In this document: positions 1 to 6,240 of the stretch, piece by piece
How positions within the stretch are numbered: the first letter of the stretch is position 1
How the letters are laid out: each line of letters opens with the position of its first letter
Source of the DNA: Comamonadaceae bacterium
Lineage (GTDB): Bacteria; Pseudomonadota; Gammaproteobacteria; Burkholderiales; Burkholderiaceae
NCBI GenBank assembly: GCA_947455875.1
Contig: CANGSD010000039.1
Location: 1 to 8,417, forward strand
Length of the DNA: 8,417 nt
Direction: 5' to 3'
The notes under the pieces: model-generated
Seen by the model: the letters and a program-made list of their open reading frames with translations, nothing else
Database searches by the model: none
Told to the model about the DNA's origin: nothing
Made by a program: the position numbers and the translations under genes

Positions 1-584
1 TCACCGCTGGCGTGGGCACGCACTATCCGCCTTCCCTGATCACCGGCGCGTCTACGCACCAGGCGCTGGCGCGTGGTTTCACGGTCGGCATGCGTTTTCA
101 TTCGGCGCAGGTGTTGCAGGTGGCCGACGCCAAGCCGGTGCATCTGGGCCACGCCGCCTTGGCCGATGGCCGCTGGCATCTCTATGCCTTCGCGGGCGCG
201 CAGGACGCAGGCTTGCGTGCGCTGTGCCAGTTTCTGCAGCAGTCGGCGGATTCGCCCGTACGACGCTACACCCCACCGGGCCAGGATAGCGACGCTGTGT
301 TCGATTTGCGCGCCGTGATCCAACAGCCGCATACCGCGGTGGCGATCGAGTCCATGCCTGCGCTCCTGCGCCCCGCCAAAGGCTGCTTGGGCCTATATGA
401 CTACGAGAAGGTGTACAGCGCCGTCATGAAGCATGCGCCGGACATCTACGACCTGCGTGGCATCGATCGGACGCAGGGCGCGTTGGTGGTGGTGCGCCCC
501 GACCAATACATCGCCCACGTGCTGCCGCTAGACGCCCACCAGGCGCTGGCTCAGTTCTTTGCAGGGTTCATGCGCGCGGTCTGA
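1..584 (+). CDS. mobA: FAD-dependent aromatic hydroxylase, C-terminal part (3-hydroxybenzoate 4-monooxygenase / phenol 2-monooxygenase type), 5' end cut by window
   Basis: Only the last 193 residues are visible; the reading frame is open from base 3 and runs off the left edge, so the true start is outside. The segment begins TAGVGTHYPPSLITG and ends in a block containing GALVVVRPDQYIAHVLPLDA. This matches the end of the FAD/substrate domain followed by the thioredoxin-like C-terminal dimerisation domain of phenol-hydroxylase-type flavoproteins. In this family the enzyme is a cytoplasmic dimer that uses NAD(P)H and O2 to hydroxylate a phenolic ring. MobA of Comamonas converts 3-hydroxybenzoate to protocatechuate, and the tail here resembles that branch most. 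The FAD-binding GxGxxG and active-site residues are not in view, so the substrate is inferred. The gene converges on the AraC regulator gene. An in-frame GTG at position 12 is internal to the conserved domain and is not the start. Confidence 0.72.
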   Translation, partial: TAGVGTHYPPSLITGASTHQALARGFTVGMRFHSAQVLQVADAKPVHLGHAALADGRWHLYAFAGAQDAGLRALCQFLQQSADSPVRRYTPPGQDSDAVFDLRAVIQQPHTAVAIESMPALLRPAKGCLGLYDYEKVYSAVMKHAPDIYDLRGIDRTQGALVVVRPDQYIAHVLPLDAHQALAQFFAGFMRAV

Positions 585-601
585 GCGGCGGTCCCGCCCA
601 G
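581..601. other. Imperfect hairpin between convergent genes, over the hydroxylase stop codon
   Basis: CTGAGCGG (581-588) and CCGCCCAG (594-601) form an 8-bp stem with one A-C mismatch and a 5-nt loop. It includes the TGA stop of the hydroxylase and fills much of the 32-bp gap to the araC stop. Neither strand has a T-run after it, so it does not qualify as a standard intrinsic terminator. It could block RNA decay or slow polymerase between the two converging genes, but it may also be chance in GC-rich DNA. Confidence 0.25.
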
Positions 602-616
602 GCGCCCGCGCAGGGC

Positions 617-1510
617 TTAAATCAGCGGTGGCTCCGTACGCCCGGCCTGGGCCGGCGGTTCAAACAGATTGACCACCCGTCGGTACTCCGTGGGCGTGAT
701 GCCCAGGTGCTGGCGAAAGAAGCGCGCAAAGTGCCCTGGCGCCGAAAAGCCCAGGTCCAGTGCCACGTTCGACACCGGCTCATTGCCCAGGCTCAGCCGA
801 CGCACCGCGGCCTCAAAGCGCAGCACATTGGCGTAGACCAGGGGCGTGACCTGCGTGTCGCGCTGAAAGAGCGAGAAAAAGTGGGCGCGCGACAGGCCGC
901 TGCGCGCGGCCAGGTCATCGACATCCAGCTCACGGCCCAAATCGTCCCGCATCAAGGCGATCGCTTGGCGGATCCTCGGGTCCATGGCGACCGGTGGCCG
1001 CATACGCAGCATGCCGGCCAAGTCGCGCCAGCCGGTGAAGCCCGAGATGACGGCGATGATCAGGTTGAAAAGCAACTCCTCCATCCGCGTCGGCGAGACC
1101 TCGTCGGCCCACCACATCTCGAGCACGAACTCTTCGACGATGCGCTGTGTCGCGGACGTGATGGACACGCACTTTTGCGGAAAAAACCGCGGATGAGCCG
1201 TGACGGCCAGCGAGCGCTGTAGCTCGGCCAACCAGCTCGGCTCAATGTAGAGCGCGAGGATGAGTGTCCGGTCGCCAGGCGGCGCGTCGTGGATGTAGGC
1301 GTGGTGCTCCCAGGCGTTCACGAGCACGGCGGTGTCGGCCCGCAAGGGCGCGGTTTCGCCGCGCACCACGAAGGCGCTATCGGCACCGCCCGCTTTGAGC
1401 AGGATGTGGCAGTGGTGATGGGCGTGCCCGACCAGCGGCGCGTCCATGTCGAGCAAAGCGACACGGCCGAACCGGCCCTGGTAAATCTTGATGGCGGTAG
1501 ACACTCTCAA
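617..1510 (-). CDS. AraC-family transcriptional regulator (cupin sensor plus double HTH)
   Basis: This 297-residue protein has the usual AraC/XylS size and order. An N-terminal cupin-like sensor domain contains a striking histidine cluster (HAHHHCH, residues 29-35). The C-terminal DNA-binding domain has two helix-turn-helix units: LAARSGLSRAHFFSLFQ at about 200-216, and VALDLGFSAPGHFARFFRQ near 249-267. The latter is followed by the family motif GITPTEYRR. Such proteins usually activate catabolic operons on binding an aromatic or organic acid. It is the last gene on the minus strand, 85 bp after livF, so it is probably co-transcribed and controls its own operon (inference). The start is uncertain: the longest frame begins with TTG at 1510, and GTG at 1504 is an alternative. 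Neither has a clear Shine-Dalgarno sequence, which suggests weak translation. The effector is unknown. Confidence 0.88.
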   Translation of the reverse strand: MRVSTAIKIYQGRFGRVALLDMDAPLVGHAHHHCHILLKAGGADSAFVVRGETAPLRADTAVLVNAWEHHAYIHDAPPGDRTLILALYIEPSWLAELQRSLAVTAHPRFFPQKCVSITSATQRIVEEFVLEMWWADEVSPTRMEELLFNLIIAVISGFTGWRDLAGMLRMRPPVAMDPRIRQAIALMRDDLGRELDVDDLAARSGLSRAHFFSLFQRDTQVTPLVYANVLRFEAAVRRLSLGNEPVSNVALDLGFSAPGHFARFFRQHLGITPTEYRRVVNLFEPPAQAGRTEPPLI

Positions 1511-1595
1511 GATTCTGGGGCAATTGCAGAGGAGGCCGCAACCGGGGTACTCCCCAGTCGGCGGGCCAAGGGAGCAGGCGCCTCGGTCCGGCCGG
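1511..1595 (-). other. livF-araC intergenic gap with alternative base-pairing
   Basis: This 85-bp stretch separates the livF stop from the araC start. On the minus-strand RNA, CUGGGG (1557 to 1552) can pair locally with CCCCGG (1547 to 1542), giving a 6-bp hairpin with a 4-nt loop and one G-U pair. It can instead pair with a perfect distant partner CCCCAG (1520 to 1515), which sits just before the araC start. The two pairings exclude each other. There is no U-run, so it is not an intrinsic terminator. I see no convincing sigma-70 promoter. Confidence 0.25.
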
Positions 1596-2303
1596 TCAGA
1601 CGCTCAGCTGTCGTACCAGCGCCGCCCGGTCGTCTGCCTGGTCGCCGCGCCCCTCCAGCACCACCGCGCCGCGCTCCAGGGCGTAGAAGCGGTCGACCAG
1701 ATCCAGGGCCCGATGCAGGTTTTGTTCGACCAGCAGGATCGGGACCCCGTCGCGCCGCAGTCCGTCGATGAGTTTGAAGATCTCGTCGACGATCATGGGC
1801 GCCAGGCCCTCAGTGGGCTCGTCAATGAGCAGCAACCGGGGTTGGCCGACCAGCACCCGCGCCATGGCCAGCATCTGCTGCTCTCCGCCGGACAGCGTGG
1901 TGCCCATCTGCGTGCGGCGCTCGCCCAGGCGGGGAAATTGCGTGTAAAGCTGCTCGAGCTTGCGTCGACGCTCGCTGCGAGAGACGCCGGGCGTTTGCAT
2001 GAACCCGAGCACCAGGTTTTCTTCCACAGTCAGACCCGGAAAGATGCGCCGGTCCTCGGGCACGAAGCCGATGCCACGCCGGCAGATCACTTCCGAGGCC
2101 GTCCCGCCGATGGACTGCCCATCAAACTGCAGCTGCCCAGCGCTGGGCGCGACCCATCCGGCGATGGTCTTCATGACGGTGGTTTTGCCCACCCCGTTGC
2201 GCCCGAACAGGCCCACCACCTCGCCCGCATTGACCCGCAGGGTCACGCCTTGCAGGACGTGGCTGAGGCCATAGTGGGTGTGCACATCCTGTAACTCAAG
2301 CAT
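1596..2303 (-). CDS. livF: Branched-chain-type ABC transporter ATP-binding protein LivF
   Basis: This 235-residue cytoplasmic ATPase is one of the two nucleotide-binding subunits of a LivKHMGF-type importer. Visible motifs are Walker A GRNGVGKTT (34-42), a family-typical VPEDRRIF segment in the Q-loop region (81-88), signature LSGGEQQ (137-143), Walker B LLLIDEP (157-163), and LVEQN near 191-195. Glutamine at the usual switch-histidine position is common in LivF proteins. The ATG at 2303 was chosen because it yields the canonical N-terminus MLELQDVHTHYG and has an AGGAGGT Shine-Dalgarno at 2309-2315, five bases upstream. It overlaps the livG stop by 8 nt (ATGCTTGA), implying translational coupling. 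The frame stays open six codons further upstream, but those codons lie inside livG. The substrate cannot be told from this subunit; the context suggests an aromatic or related organic acid. Confidence 0.94.
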   Translation of the reverse strand: MLELQDVHTHYGLSHVLQGVTLRVNAGEVVGLFGRNGVGKTTVMKTIAGWVAPSAGQLQFDGQSIGGTASEVICRRGIGFVPEDRRIFPGLTVEENLVLGFMQTPGVSRSERRRKLEQLYTQFPRLGERRTQMGTTLSGGEQQMLAMARVLVGQPRLLLIDEPTEGLAPMIVDEIFKLIDGLRRDGVPILLVEQNLHRALDLVDRFYALERGAVVLEGRGDQADDRAALVRQLSV

Positions 2304-3063
2304 GCTGCACCTCCTGGCCAAAGTAGGCGGCTTGCACCGCCGGGTCTGCCCGTACGGCGTCGGGTCGCCCTTGCGCCAGCTTGGCGCCCTGGTGCATCAC
2401 CACCACGTGGTCAGACAGTTTCATCACCAAATCCACGTCATGCTCGACGATCAGAATGCTCAGGCCGTCCTGGACCAGGCTGCGAATCAGCCGGGCCGTG
2501 TCTTCGGTGTCGGCATGGCTCATACCCTGGGTGGGCTCATCCAGCAGCAGCAGGCGTGGGCGCGAGGCCAGCGCCATCGCGATTTCCAGGCGACGCTGCT
2601 GGCCGTGGCTGAGAAAGCCTGCGAGTTCATCGGCATCTGCCGCCAGGTCAAACTGCGCAATCAGTTCGTCCACCCGCTGCATCGCGGTTCGGCTGGTGCG
2701 CACATGGCGCAAGCCACGCCACCAGGGACCGGGCTCGACAAATTGCGCCGCCAGACGCAGGTTCTCGCGCACAGGCAGTTCAAAGAACAGGTTGGTGATC
2801 TGAAAGCTGCGCGCCAGCCCTGCGGCCAGCAGCTTTTGAGGTGGCTGACCCGTGATGTCTTGTCCGTCCAGGATCACCTGGCCCGTCAGCGGACGCAGGG
2901 AGCCGCTGATCAGGTTGAACAAGGTGCTCTTGCCTGCGCCGTTGGGGCCGATCACCGCGGTGATGGCGCCACGGCGGGCCTCAAAGCTCACATCATCGAC
3001 CGCTTTGAGGGCGCCAAAGCGCACGCCCAGGTGCTGCGTTTGAAGGAGGATGTCGGTGCTCAT
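2296..3063 (-). CDS. livG: Branched-chain-type ABC transporter ATP-binding protein LivG
   Basis: This 255-residue protein is the second ATPase of the importer. Motifs in order: Walker A GPNGAGKST (39-47), Q-loop RSFQITNLF (85-93), signature LSHGQQRRLEIAMAL (151-165), Walker B LLLLDEP (171-177), GMSHADT D-loop (180-186), and switch histidine in VEHDVDLVM (206-214). LSHGQQ in place of LSGGQ is usual for LivG. The start is ATG 3063. It overlaps the livM stop in an ATGA junction (4 nt) and has AAGGA at 3070-3074, six bases upstream. The frame stays open far upstream inside livM, but that part is an out-of-frame shadow of livM with no ABC features. Together LivG and LivF make an ATPase heterodimer, with LivG carrying the canonical switch His and LivF a Gln. 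Confidence 0.95.
   Translation of the reverse strand: MSTDILLQTQHLGVRFGALKAVDDVSFEARRGAITAVIGPNGAGKSTLFNLISGSLRPLTGQVILDGQDITGQPPQKLLAAGLARSFQITNLFFELPVRENLRLAAQFVEPGPWWRGLRHVRTSRTAMQRVDELIAQFDLAADADELAGFLSHGQQRRLEIAMALASRPRLLLLDEPTQGMSHADTEDTARLIRSLVQDGLSILIVEHDVDLVMKLSDHVVVMHQGAKLAQGRPDAVRADPAVQAAYFGQEVQHA
2309..2315 (-). promoter_or_regulatory. Shine-Dalgarno site of livF
   Basis: AGGAGGT on the minus strand, five bases before the ATG at 2303. It lies inside the end of livG and fixes the livF start at 2303 rather than at an earlier in-frame codon. Confidence 0.8.
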
Positions 3064-4085
3064 GTGCGATCCTTTGCGCCGCGCCGGTCCAGCCGCGCTT
3101 GCAGCCAGGGCGCGAGGCCGCCGACCAAACCGCGCGGGGCCATGATCACCACGGCCACAAACAGCAGGCCAATAGCGATGTGGTGGTGCTCGGTCCAGCT
3201 GCCGACCACCGAGCGCAGGCCGGTGAGCAAGCTCGAACCCAGCAGCGGCCCGATCAGGGTGCCGGTGCCGCCGACGATGACGTTGATCACCGCGTTGCCT
3301 GAGACCTGGAAAAACATCAGCTCGGGGCTGACAAAGCCGCGCAGCATCGGGTAGAGCGCACCGCTGGCCCCTGCAATCACCGCCGCCAGCACGAAGACCG
3401 CGAGCTTGACGCGCCACGGGTCCACCCCGATGAAGGCGAGTCGCTGCTCGTTGCCTCGCACGGCCGCCAGCTGGCGGCCAAACGGCGTGTCCATCAGCAG
3501 CGACAGCAGCGCCCAAATCATAAAAATGAGCGCTAGCACCAGCAGGAAGAAACCCATGGGTACTGCGGAGGTCAGTCCGCCGCCCACCTGCGCTGCCGGC
3601 ACACCGATGAGGCCATCGCTCGCGCCGAGCTCACGCGTGTTGTAGATCACCTTACTGACCACCTGCGCCAGACCAAAGCTGATGAGTGCGAAATACACGC
3701 CCTTGCTGCGAATGGCGATCAGTCCGCCCAGCAGCCCCGCGAGTGCCGAAGCCGCGATGGCCACACCCAGCGCCAGCCAGAAAGAGGCATCCCAGTGTTT
3801 GAGCACCAGCGCAGACACATAGGCGCCCAGCCCAAAGAACAGCGCCTGCCCCAGGGGCAGCAAGCCGGTGCGCCCCAGCAGCAGATCGACGCTGAGCGCC
3901 AGCCCGCCGTAGATCAAGGCCTCGGTGGCCAGGCGCAGGAAAAACACGTCGCCCATCACCCAGGCGACCCCTCCGAAGGCCAGGGCCGAGAGGAAAAAGG
4001 CGACTGCGATCCAGCGCAGCGCGTCGGTGCGGTGACCGGTGGTGGCCGACGCCGGCGCGACGCGCGCCAAAGCAGACTCAAGCAT
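3060..4085 (-). CDS. livM: Branched-chain-type ABC transporter permease LivM
   Basis: This 341-residue inner-membrane permease has a short polar N-terminus (about residues 1-24) followed by a series of hydrophobic segments. Family landmarks are GLLPLGQALFFGLGAY (74-89), where most LivM proteins have a SLGHAAFFGIGAY-like sequence; RSKGVYFALISFGLAQ (126-141); TPFGRQLAAVRGNEQRLAFIGVD (200-222, in pieces); GGTGTLIGPLLG (272-283), part of the loop that contacts the ATPases; and MAPRGLVGG near 315-323. It pairs with LivH to form the translocation pore. ATG 4085 is preferred over an upstream in-frame TTG at 4100: GGGAGG at 4093-4098 lies seven bases before it, and it makes the same ATGCTTGA overlap with the previous stop as seen at livG/livF. 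The substrate is not readable from the permease alone. Confidence 0.93.
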   Translation of the reverse strand: MLESALARVAPASATTGHRTDALRWIAVAFFLSALAFGGVAWVMGDVFFLRLATEALIYGGLALSVDLLLGRTGLLPLGQALFFGLGAYVSALVLKHWDASFWLALGVAIAASALAGLLGGLIAIRSKGVYFALISFGLAQVVSKVIYNTRELGASDGLIGVPAAQVGGGLTSAVPMGFFLLVLALIFMIWALLSLLMDTPFGRQLAAVRGNEQRLAFIGVDPWRVKLAVFVLAAVIAGASGALYPMLRGFVSPELMFFQVSGNAVINVIVGGTGTLIGPLLGSSLLTGLRSVVGSWTEHHHIAIGLLFVAVVIMAPRGLVGGLAPWLQARLDRRGAKDRT

Positions 4086-4959
4086 GACCGAGCCTCCCAA
4101 ACAAGCCCTGCGGGCGCCAGACGAGCACCAGCACCATGATTCCGAACAGCAGGGGATCGCTCCAGACGGGGCTGATCCACAAGCTGCTGATCGATTGCAC
4201 CTGGGTGAGCACCAGTCCGGCCAGCACGGCGCCCTTGATGGAGCCCATGCCGCCGATGATCACCACGCTGAAGGCGATGAAGACAAAGTCTCGGCCCATG
4301 GTCGGGAACACCGAGTACATCGGCGCCAGCAAGACCCCCGCGAGTGCGGCCAGTGCCACGCCAAAGGCGAAGGTGGCGGCATACACCTTGTGCACCGGCA
4401 CACCCAGGCTGGCGGTCATGTGACGGTCAAAGGCGGCTGCGCGCACCATCGCGCCCAAGGGCGTGCGGAACACCAGCAGCCAGACCGCCGCGATGACGGC
4501 GCCGCCGAACAGCATCACGAACAGGCGGTAGTGGGGGAAGAACAACCCGAGCATCTCGGTGGCGCCCTGGATGGGCGCCTCCAGCCGCAGCGGGTTAGCG
4601 CCGAACACGATCTTGAGCGCGTCCTCCATCACCACGCCCAGGCCGAAGGTGAGCAGCAAGGTCAGCGTATGCCGATCCTTGCTGTGAAAGACGCGCTGGA
4701 CCAGCGTGCGCTCGGTGAGATAGCCCACCCCCGCCAGGAGCAGAGGGGTCATCAGCAGCACCAGCCAAAACGACAGGCCCAGTCCGATCAGCGCCACGGC
4801 CACAAAGGCCCCCAACGCGTAGAACTCGCCGTGAGCCATGTTGATGACATCCAGCAGGCCAAAGATGATGGTCAGCCCCAAAGCCATCAGAACCACGGCC
4901 ACCCCGATGGAGAGACCGTTGATGACCTGGGGTGCCAGGACGAACTGAAGCCAGTCCAC
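4078..4959 (-). CDS. livH: Branched-chain-type ABC transporter permease LivH
   Basis: This 293-residue integral membrane protein carries the LivH hallmark GLTIIFGLLDVINMAHGEFY (residues 28-47). It also has RTLVQRVFHSKDRHTLTLLL (84-103), the loop FRTPLGAMVRAAAFDRHMTASLGV (164-187, in pieces), GGMGSIKGAVLAGL (236-249, the ATPase-contact region) and the closing WRPQGLFGR (281-289). It has about seven or eight hydrophobic stretches and no signal peptide, as is usual. The start is GTG at 4959, with AAGGA at 4967-4971 seven bases upstream; I found no better in-frame ATG nearby. The gene begins 30 bp after the binding-protein stop and its end overlaps livM by 8 nt. It forms the membrane channel with LivM. 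Confidence 0.93.
   Translation of the reverse strand: MDWLQFVLAPQVINGLSIGVAVVLMALGLTIIFGLLDVINMAHGEFYALGAFVAVALIGLGLSFWLVLLMTPLLLAGVGYLTERTLVQRVFHSKDRHTLTLLLTFGLGVVMEDALKIVFGANPLRLEAPIQGATEMLGLFFPHYRLFVMLFGGAVIAAVWLLVFRTPLGAMVRAAAFDRHMTASLGVPVHKVYAATFAFGVALAALAGVLLAPMYSVFPTMGRDFVFIAFSVVIIGGMGSIKGAVLAGLVLTQVQSISSLWISPVWSDPLLFGIMVLVLVWRPQGLFGRLGHA
4093..4098 (-). promoter_or_regulatory. Shine-Dalgarno site of livM
   Basis: GGGAGG on the minus strand, seven bases before ATG 4085. It decides the livM start in favour of 4085 over the longer frame beginning with TTG at 4100, which would place this site inside the coding sequence. Confidence 0.78.
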
Positions 4960-4966
4960 GCGTATG

Positions 4967-4971
4967 TCCTT
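4967..4971 (-). promoter_or_regulatory. Shine-Dalgarno site supporting the GTG start of livH
   Basis: AAGGA on the minus strand, seven bases before the GTG at 4959. It supports an unusual start codon in the 30-bp gap after the substrate-binding protein gene. Confidence 0.65.
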
Positions 4972-4989
4972 GACGTGAGTGAAAGGGGA

Positions 4990-6153
4990 TCAGAAGCGGG
5001 TGCAGACGTCGGCACCGATCGCCGCTGCCGCGCCCACTCTGCCCACGATCTCGAACTTGCCGTTGTTCACCCGGACCGCGTACATGTCCTGCATGGCTTG
5101 GTGATCCCCCGCGCGAATGGTCTTGACGCCTTGCGGGGTGGCCCAGCTCATGCCGCGCATGGCCTCGCGCACCCTGTCGGTGTCGGTGCTTCGGGCTTTC
5201 TCGACGGCGGCCTTGTAGAGGTACAGCACGCCGTAGCTGTCCGTGCCATACAAGTCGGGCAGCGCTTTGTTGGCGGCCTCGAAGGCGGCGACGAATCGCT
5301 TGTTCTCGGGCGAATCGATCAGCGGCGAGTAACCCACGCCAGTCACGAAGCCATCCGCGTTGCGGCCGATGGCGGCCAGGTTCTGGCTGGTCACGGTGCC
5401 GCTAGCACCGACCACCTGCACGTTGCGGCTGACACCAAACTCTGCCATTTGATTGAACAGGCGCACGGTGTCATTCCCCGCCACCGAGGTATAGATCACG
5501 GTGGGGCGTGAGCTGCGAATCTGCCCGAAGTAAGGCGAGTAGTCCTTGTTGTCCAGCGGTGCGAAGACCTCGCCGGCCGACTTGGCACCCTTGCCTTCGG
5601 CGGCGGACTTGAATGCCGCTACCGTGCTGCGGCCCATTTCGTAGTCAGGGCCCAGGTAGAAGACGTTGGCGTTGGGTCGGGTCGTGGCCATCCAGTCCGC
5701 CAGGGCAGCCGATTGCATGCCGGCGCGGGCATTGACGCGGAACACATTGGGCGAGCACTTGTCACCGGTGATCGAGTCGGCAAAGGATACGGTGGTGGCA
5801 ATGAGCTTGCCGTTGCGTTCGGCCACCTGCCCCACGGCGAGCGTGGAGCCGCTGTTGACCGTGCCGGTCAGGAAGTCGACCTTGGACACCTGGAAGAGTT
5901 TTTCCGCCTTCTGGACGGCGACCGCCGGGTTGGCTTCCTCGTCCTCATAGATCAGTTCCAACTGCCGACCGGCCACGCCGCCAGCGGCATTGATCTCGCG
6001 GGCGGCGAGGTCCAGGCCCCAGCGCACCTGCTGGCCGATACCCGCATAGGTACCCGACAGCGGGGTGACTACGCCAATGCGAATCGGGGTGGATTGCGCG
6101 AACGCTGCGGCGGCCGCGAGGGTGGTGAGGGTGGCAACAAAAACGGTTTTCAT
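4990..6153 (-). CDS. Periplasmic substrate-binding protein of the Liv-type ABC importer (probable aromatic/organic acid binder)
   Basis: This 387-residue precursor starts with a clear Sec signal peptide (MKTVFVATLTTLAAAAAFA, cleavage likely after residue 19 before Q). The mature type-I periplasmic binding fold begins IRIGVVTPLSGTYAGIGQQ. Other family landmarks are INAAGGVAGRQLELIYEDEE (54-73), TVNSGSTLAVGQV (98-110, ligand-contact loop), GPDYEMGR (168-175) and TDSYGVLYLYKAAVEKA (304-320). It delivers ligand to LivH/LivM. ATG 6153 has AAGGAG nine bases upstream; in-frame ATG 6177 and GTG 6192 would put residues including RR in front of the signal peptide and are less likely. By eye, the position of the ammonium-binding Glu of LivJ/LivK (in a PEG motif) reads GASG (249-252) here, arguing against an amino-acid ligand. 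Two cysteines remain in the mature protein (133 and 384). The ligand is unproven. Confidence 0.9.
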   Translation of the reverse strand: MKTVFVATLTTLAAAAAFAQSTPIRIGVVTPLSGTYAGIGQQVRWGLDLAAREINAAGGVAGRQLELIYEDEEANPAVAVQKAEKLFQVSKVDFLTGTVNSGSTLAVGQVAERNGKLIATTVSFADSITGDKCSPNVFRVNARAGMQSAALADWMATTRPNANVFYLGPDYEMGRSTVAAFKSAAEGKGAKSAGEVFAPLDNKDYSPYFGQIRSSRPTVIYTSVAGNDTVRLFNQMAEFGVSRNVQVVGASGTVTSQNLAAIGRNADGFVTGVGYSPLIDSPENKRFVAAFEAANKALPDLYGTDSYGVLYLYKAAVEKARSTDTDRVREAMRGMSWATPQGVKTIRAGDHQAMQDMYAVRVNNGKFEIVGRVGAAAAIGADVCTRF

Positions 6154-6162
6154 GGTCAGAGT

Positions 6163-6168
6163 CTCCTT
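6163..6168 (-). promoter_or_regulatory. Shine-Dalgarno site of the substrate-binding protein gene
   Basis: AAGGAG on the minus strand, nine bases before ATG 6153. It selects the start that gives a standard signal peptide. Confidence 0.75.
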
Positions 6169-6192
6169 TTGAGTCATGGGCCGCCGTTTCAC

Positions 6193-6218
6193 GGGCGGAG
6201 TGGGGGGAACAGGGTGGG
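6193..6218 (+). other. G-quadruplex-type motif; C-rich leader on the transcribed RNA
   Basis: The + strand carries four G-runs: GGG (6193-6195), six G (6202-6207), GGG (6212-6214) and GGG (6216-6218). The loops are 6, 4 and 1 nt, which satisfies the usual G3+N1-7 pattern. This is the template strand for the minus-strand operon. The RNA is correspondingly C-rich and G-poor, a composition associated with Rho loading. It lies in the 78-bp gap between the hydratase and binding-protein genes. Folding in vivo is not shown. Confidence 0.4.
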
Positions 6219-6219
6219 C

Positions 6220-6240
6220 AAAAAGGCGCTGTCAGCGCCC
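6220..6240 (-). terminator. Possible intrinsic (partial) terminator overlapping the hydratase stop codon
   Basis: Read on the minus strand, GGCGCT (6239-6234) and AGCGCC (6230-6225) form a perfect 6-bp stem around a GAC loop. A G-U pair (6240/6224) could extend it, and five T follow directly (6224-6220). This is the layout of an intrinsic terminator. The TGA stop of the hydratase (6234-6232) sits in the upper stem and loop, so a ribosome reaching the stop would cover the hairpin. The stem is short, so partial termination or attenuation between enzyme and transporter genes is more likely than a full stop. Confidence 0.55.

Noticed and set aside
1488..2294. A 268-codon + strand open frame
   Set aside because: Antisense to livF with repetitive Gln/Pro/Arg composition; a shadow of the Walker-motif gene on the other strand.
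2278..3354. A 358-codon + strand open frame
   Set aside because: Antisense to livG and part of livM; no recognisable domain, and the minus-strand genes explain the sequence fully.
3064..3516. N-terminal extension of the livG frame
   Set aside because: It is an out-of-frame shadow of livM. ATG 3063 with its ATGA overlap and Shine-Dalgarno gives the standard LivG N-terminus.
4039..5511. A 490-codon open frame on the + strand, rich in His, Gln and Gly
   Set aside because: It lies antisense to livH and the binding-protein gene, which have clear family motifs. Its odd composition is what high-GC antisense frames give, and no known domain is visible.
6178..6198. Hairpin CCGCC/GGCGG in the leader of the binding-protein gene as a second terminator or riboswitch
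   Set aside because: Only a 5-bp stem with an 8-nt loop, no U-run and no known riboswitch motif; too weak to call.
6154..6231. Sigma-70 promoter for the transporter genes
   Set aside because: I looked for -35/-10 boxes on the minus strand. The stretch is C-rich with no TATAAT-like element, so no promoter is called.
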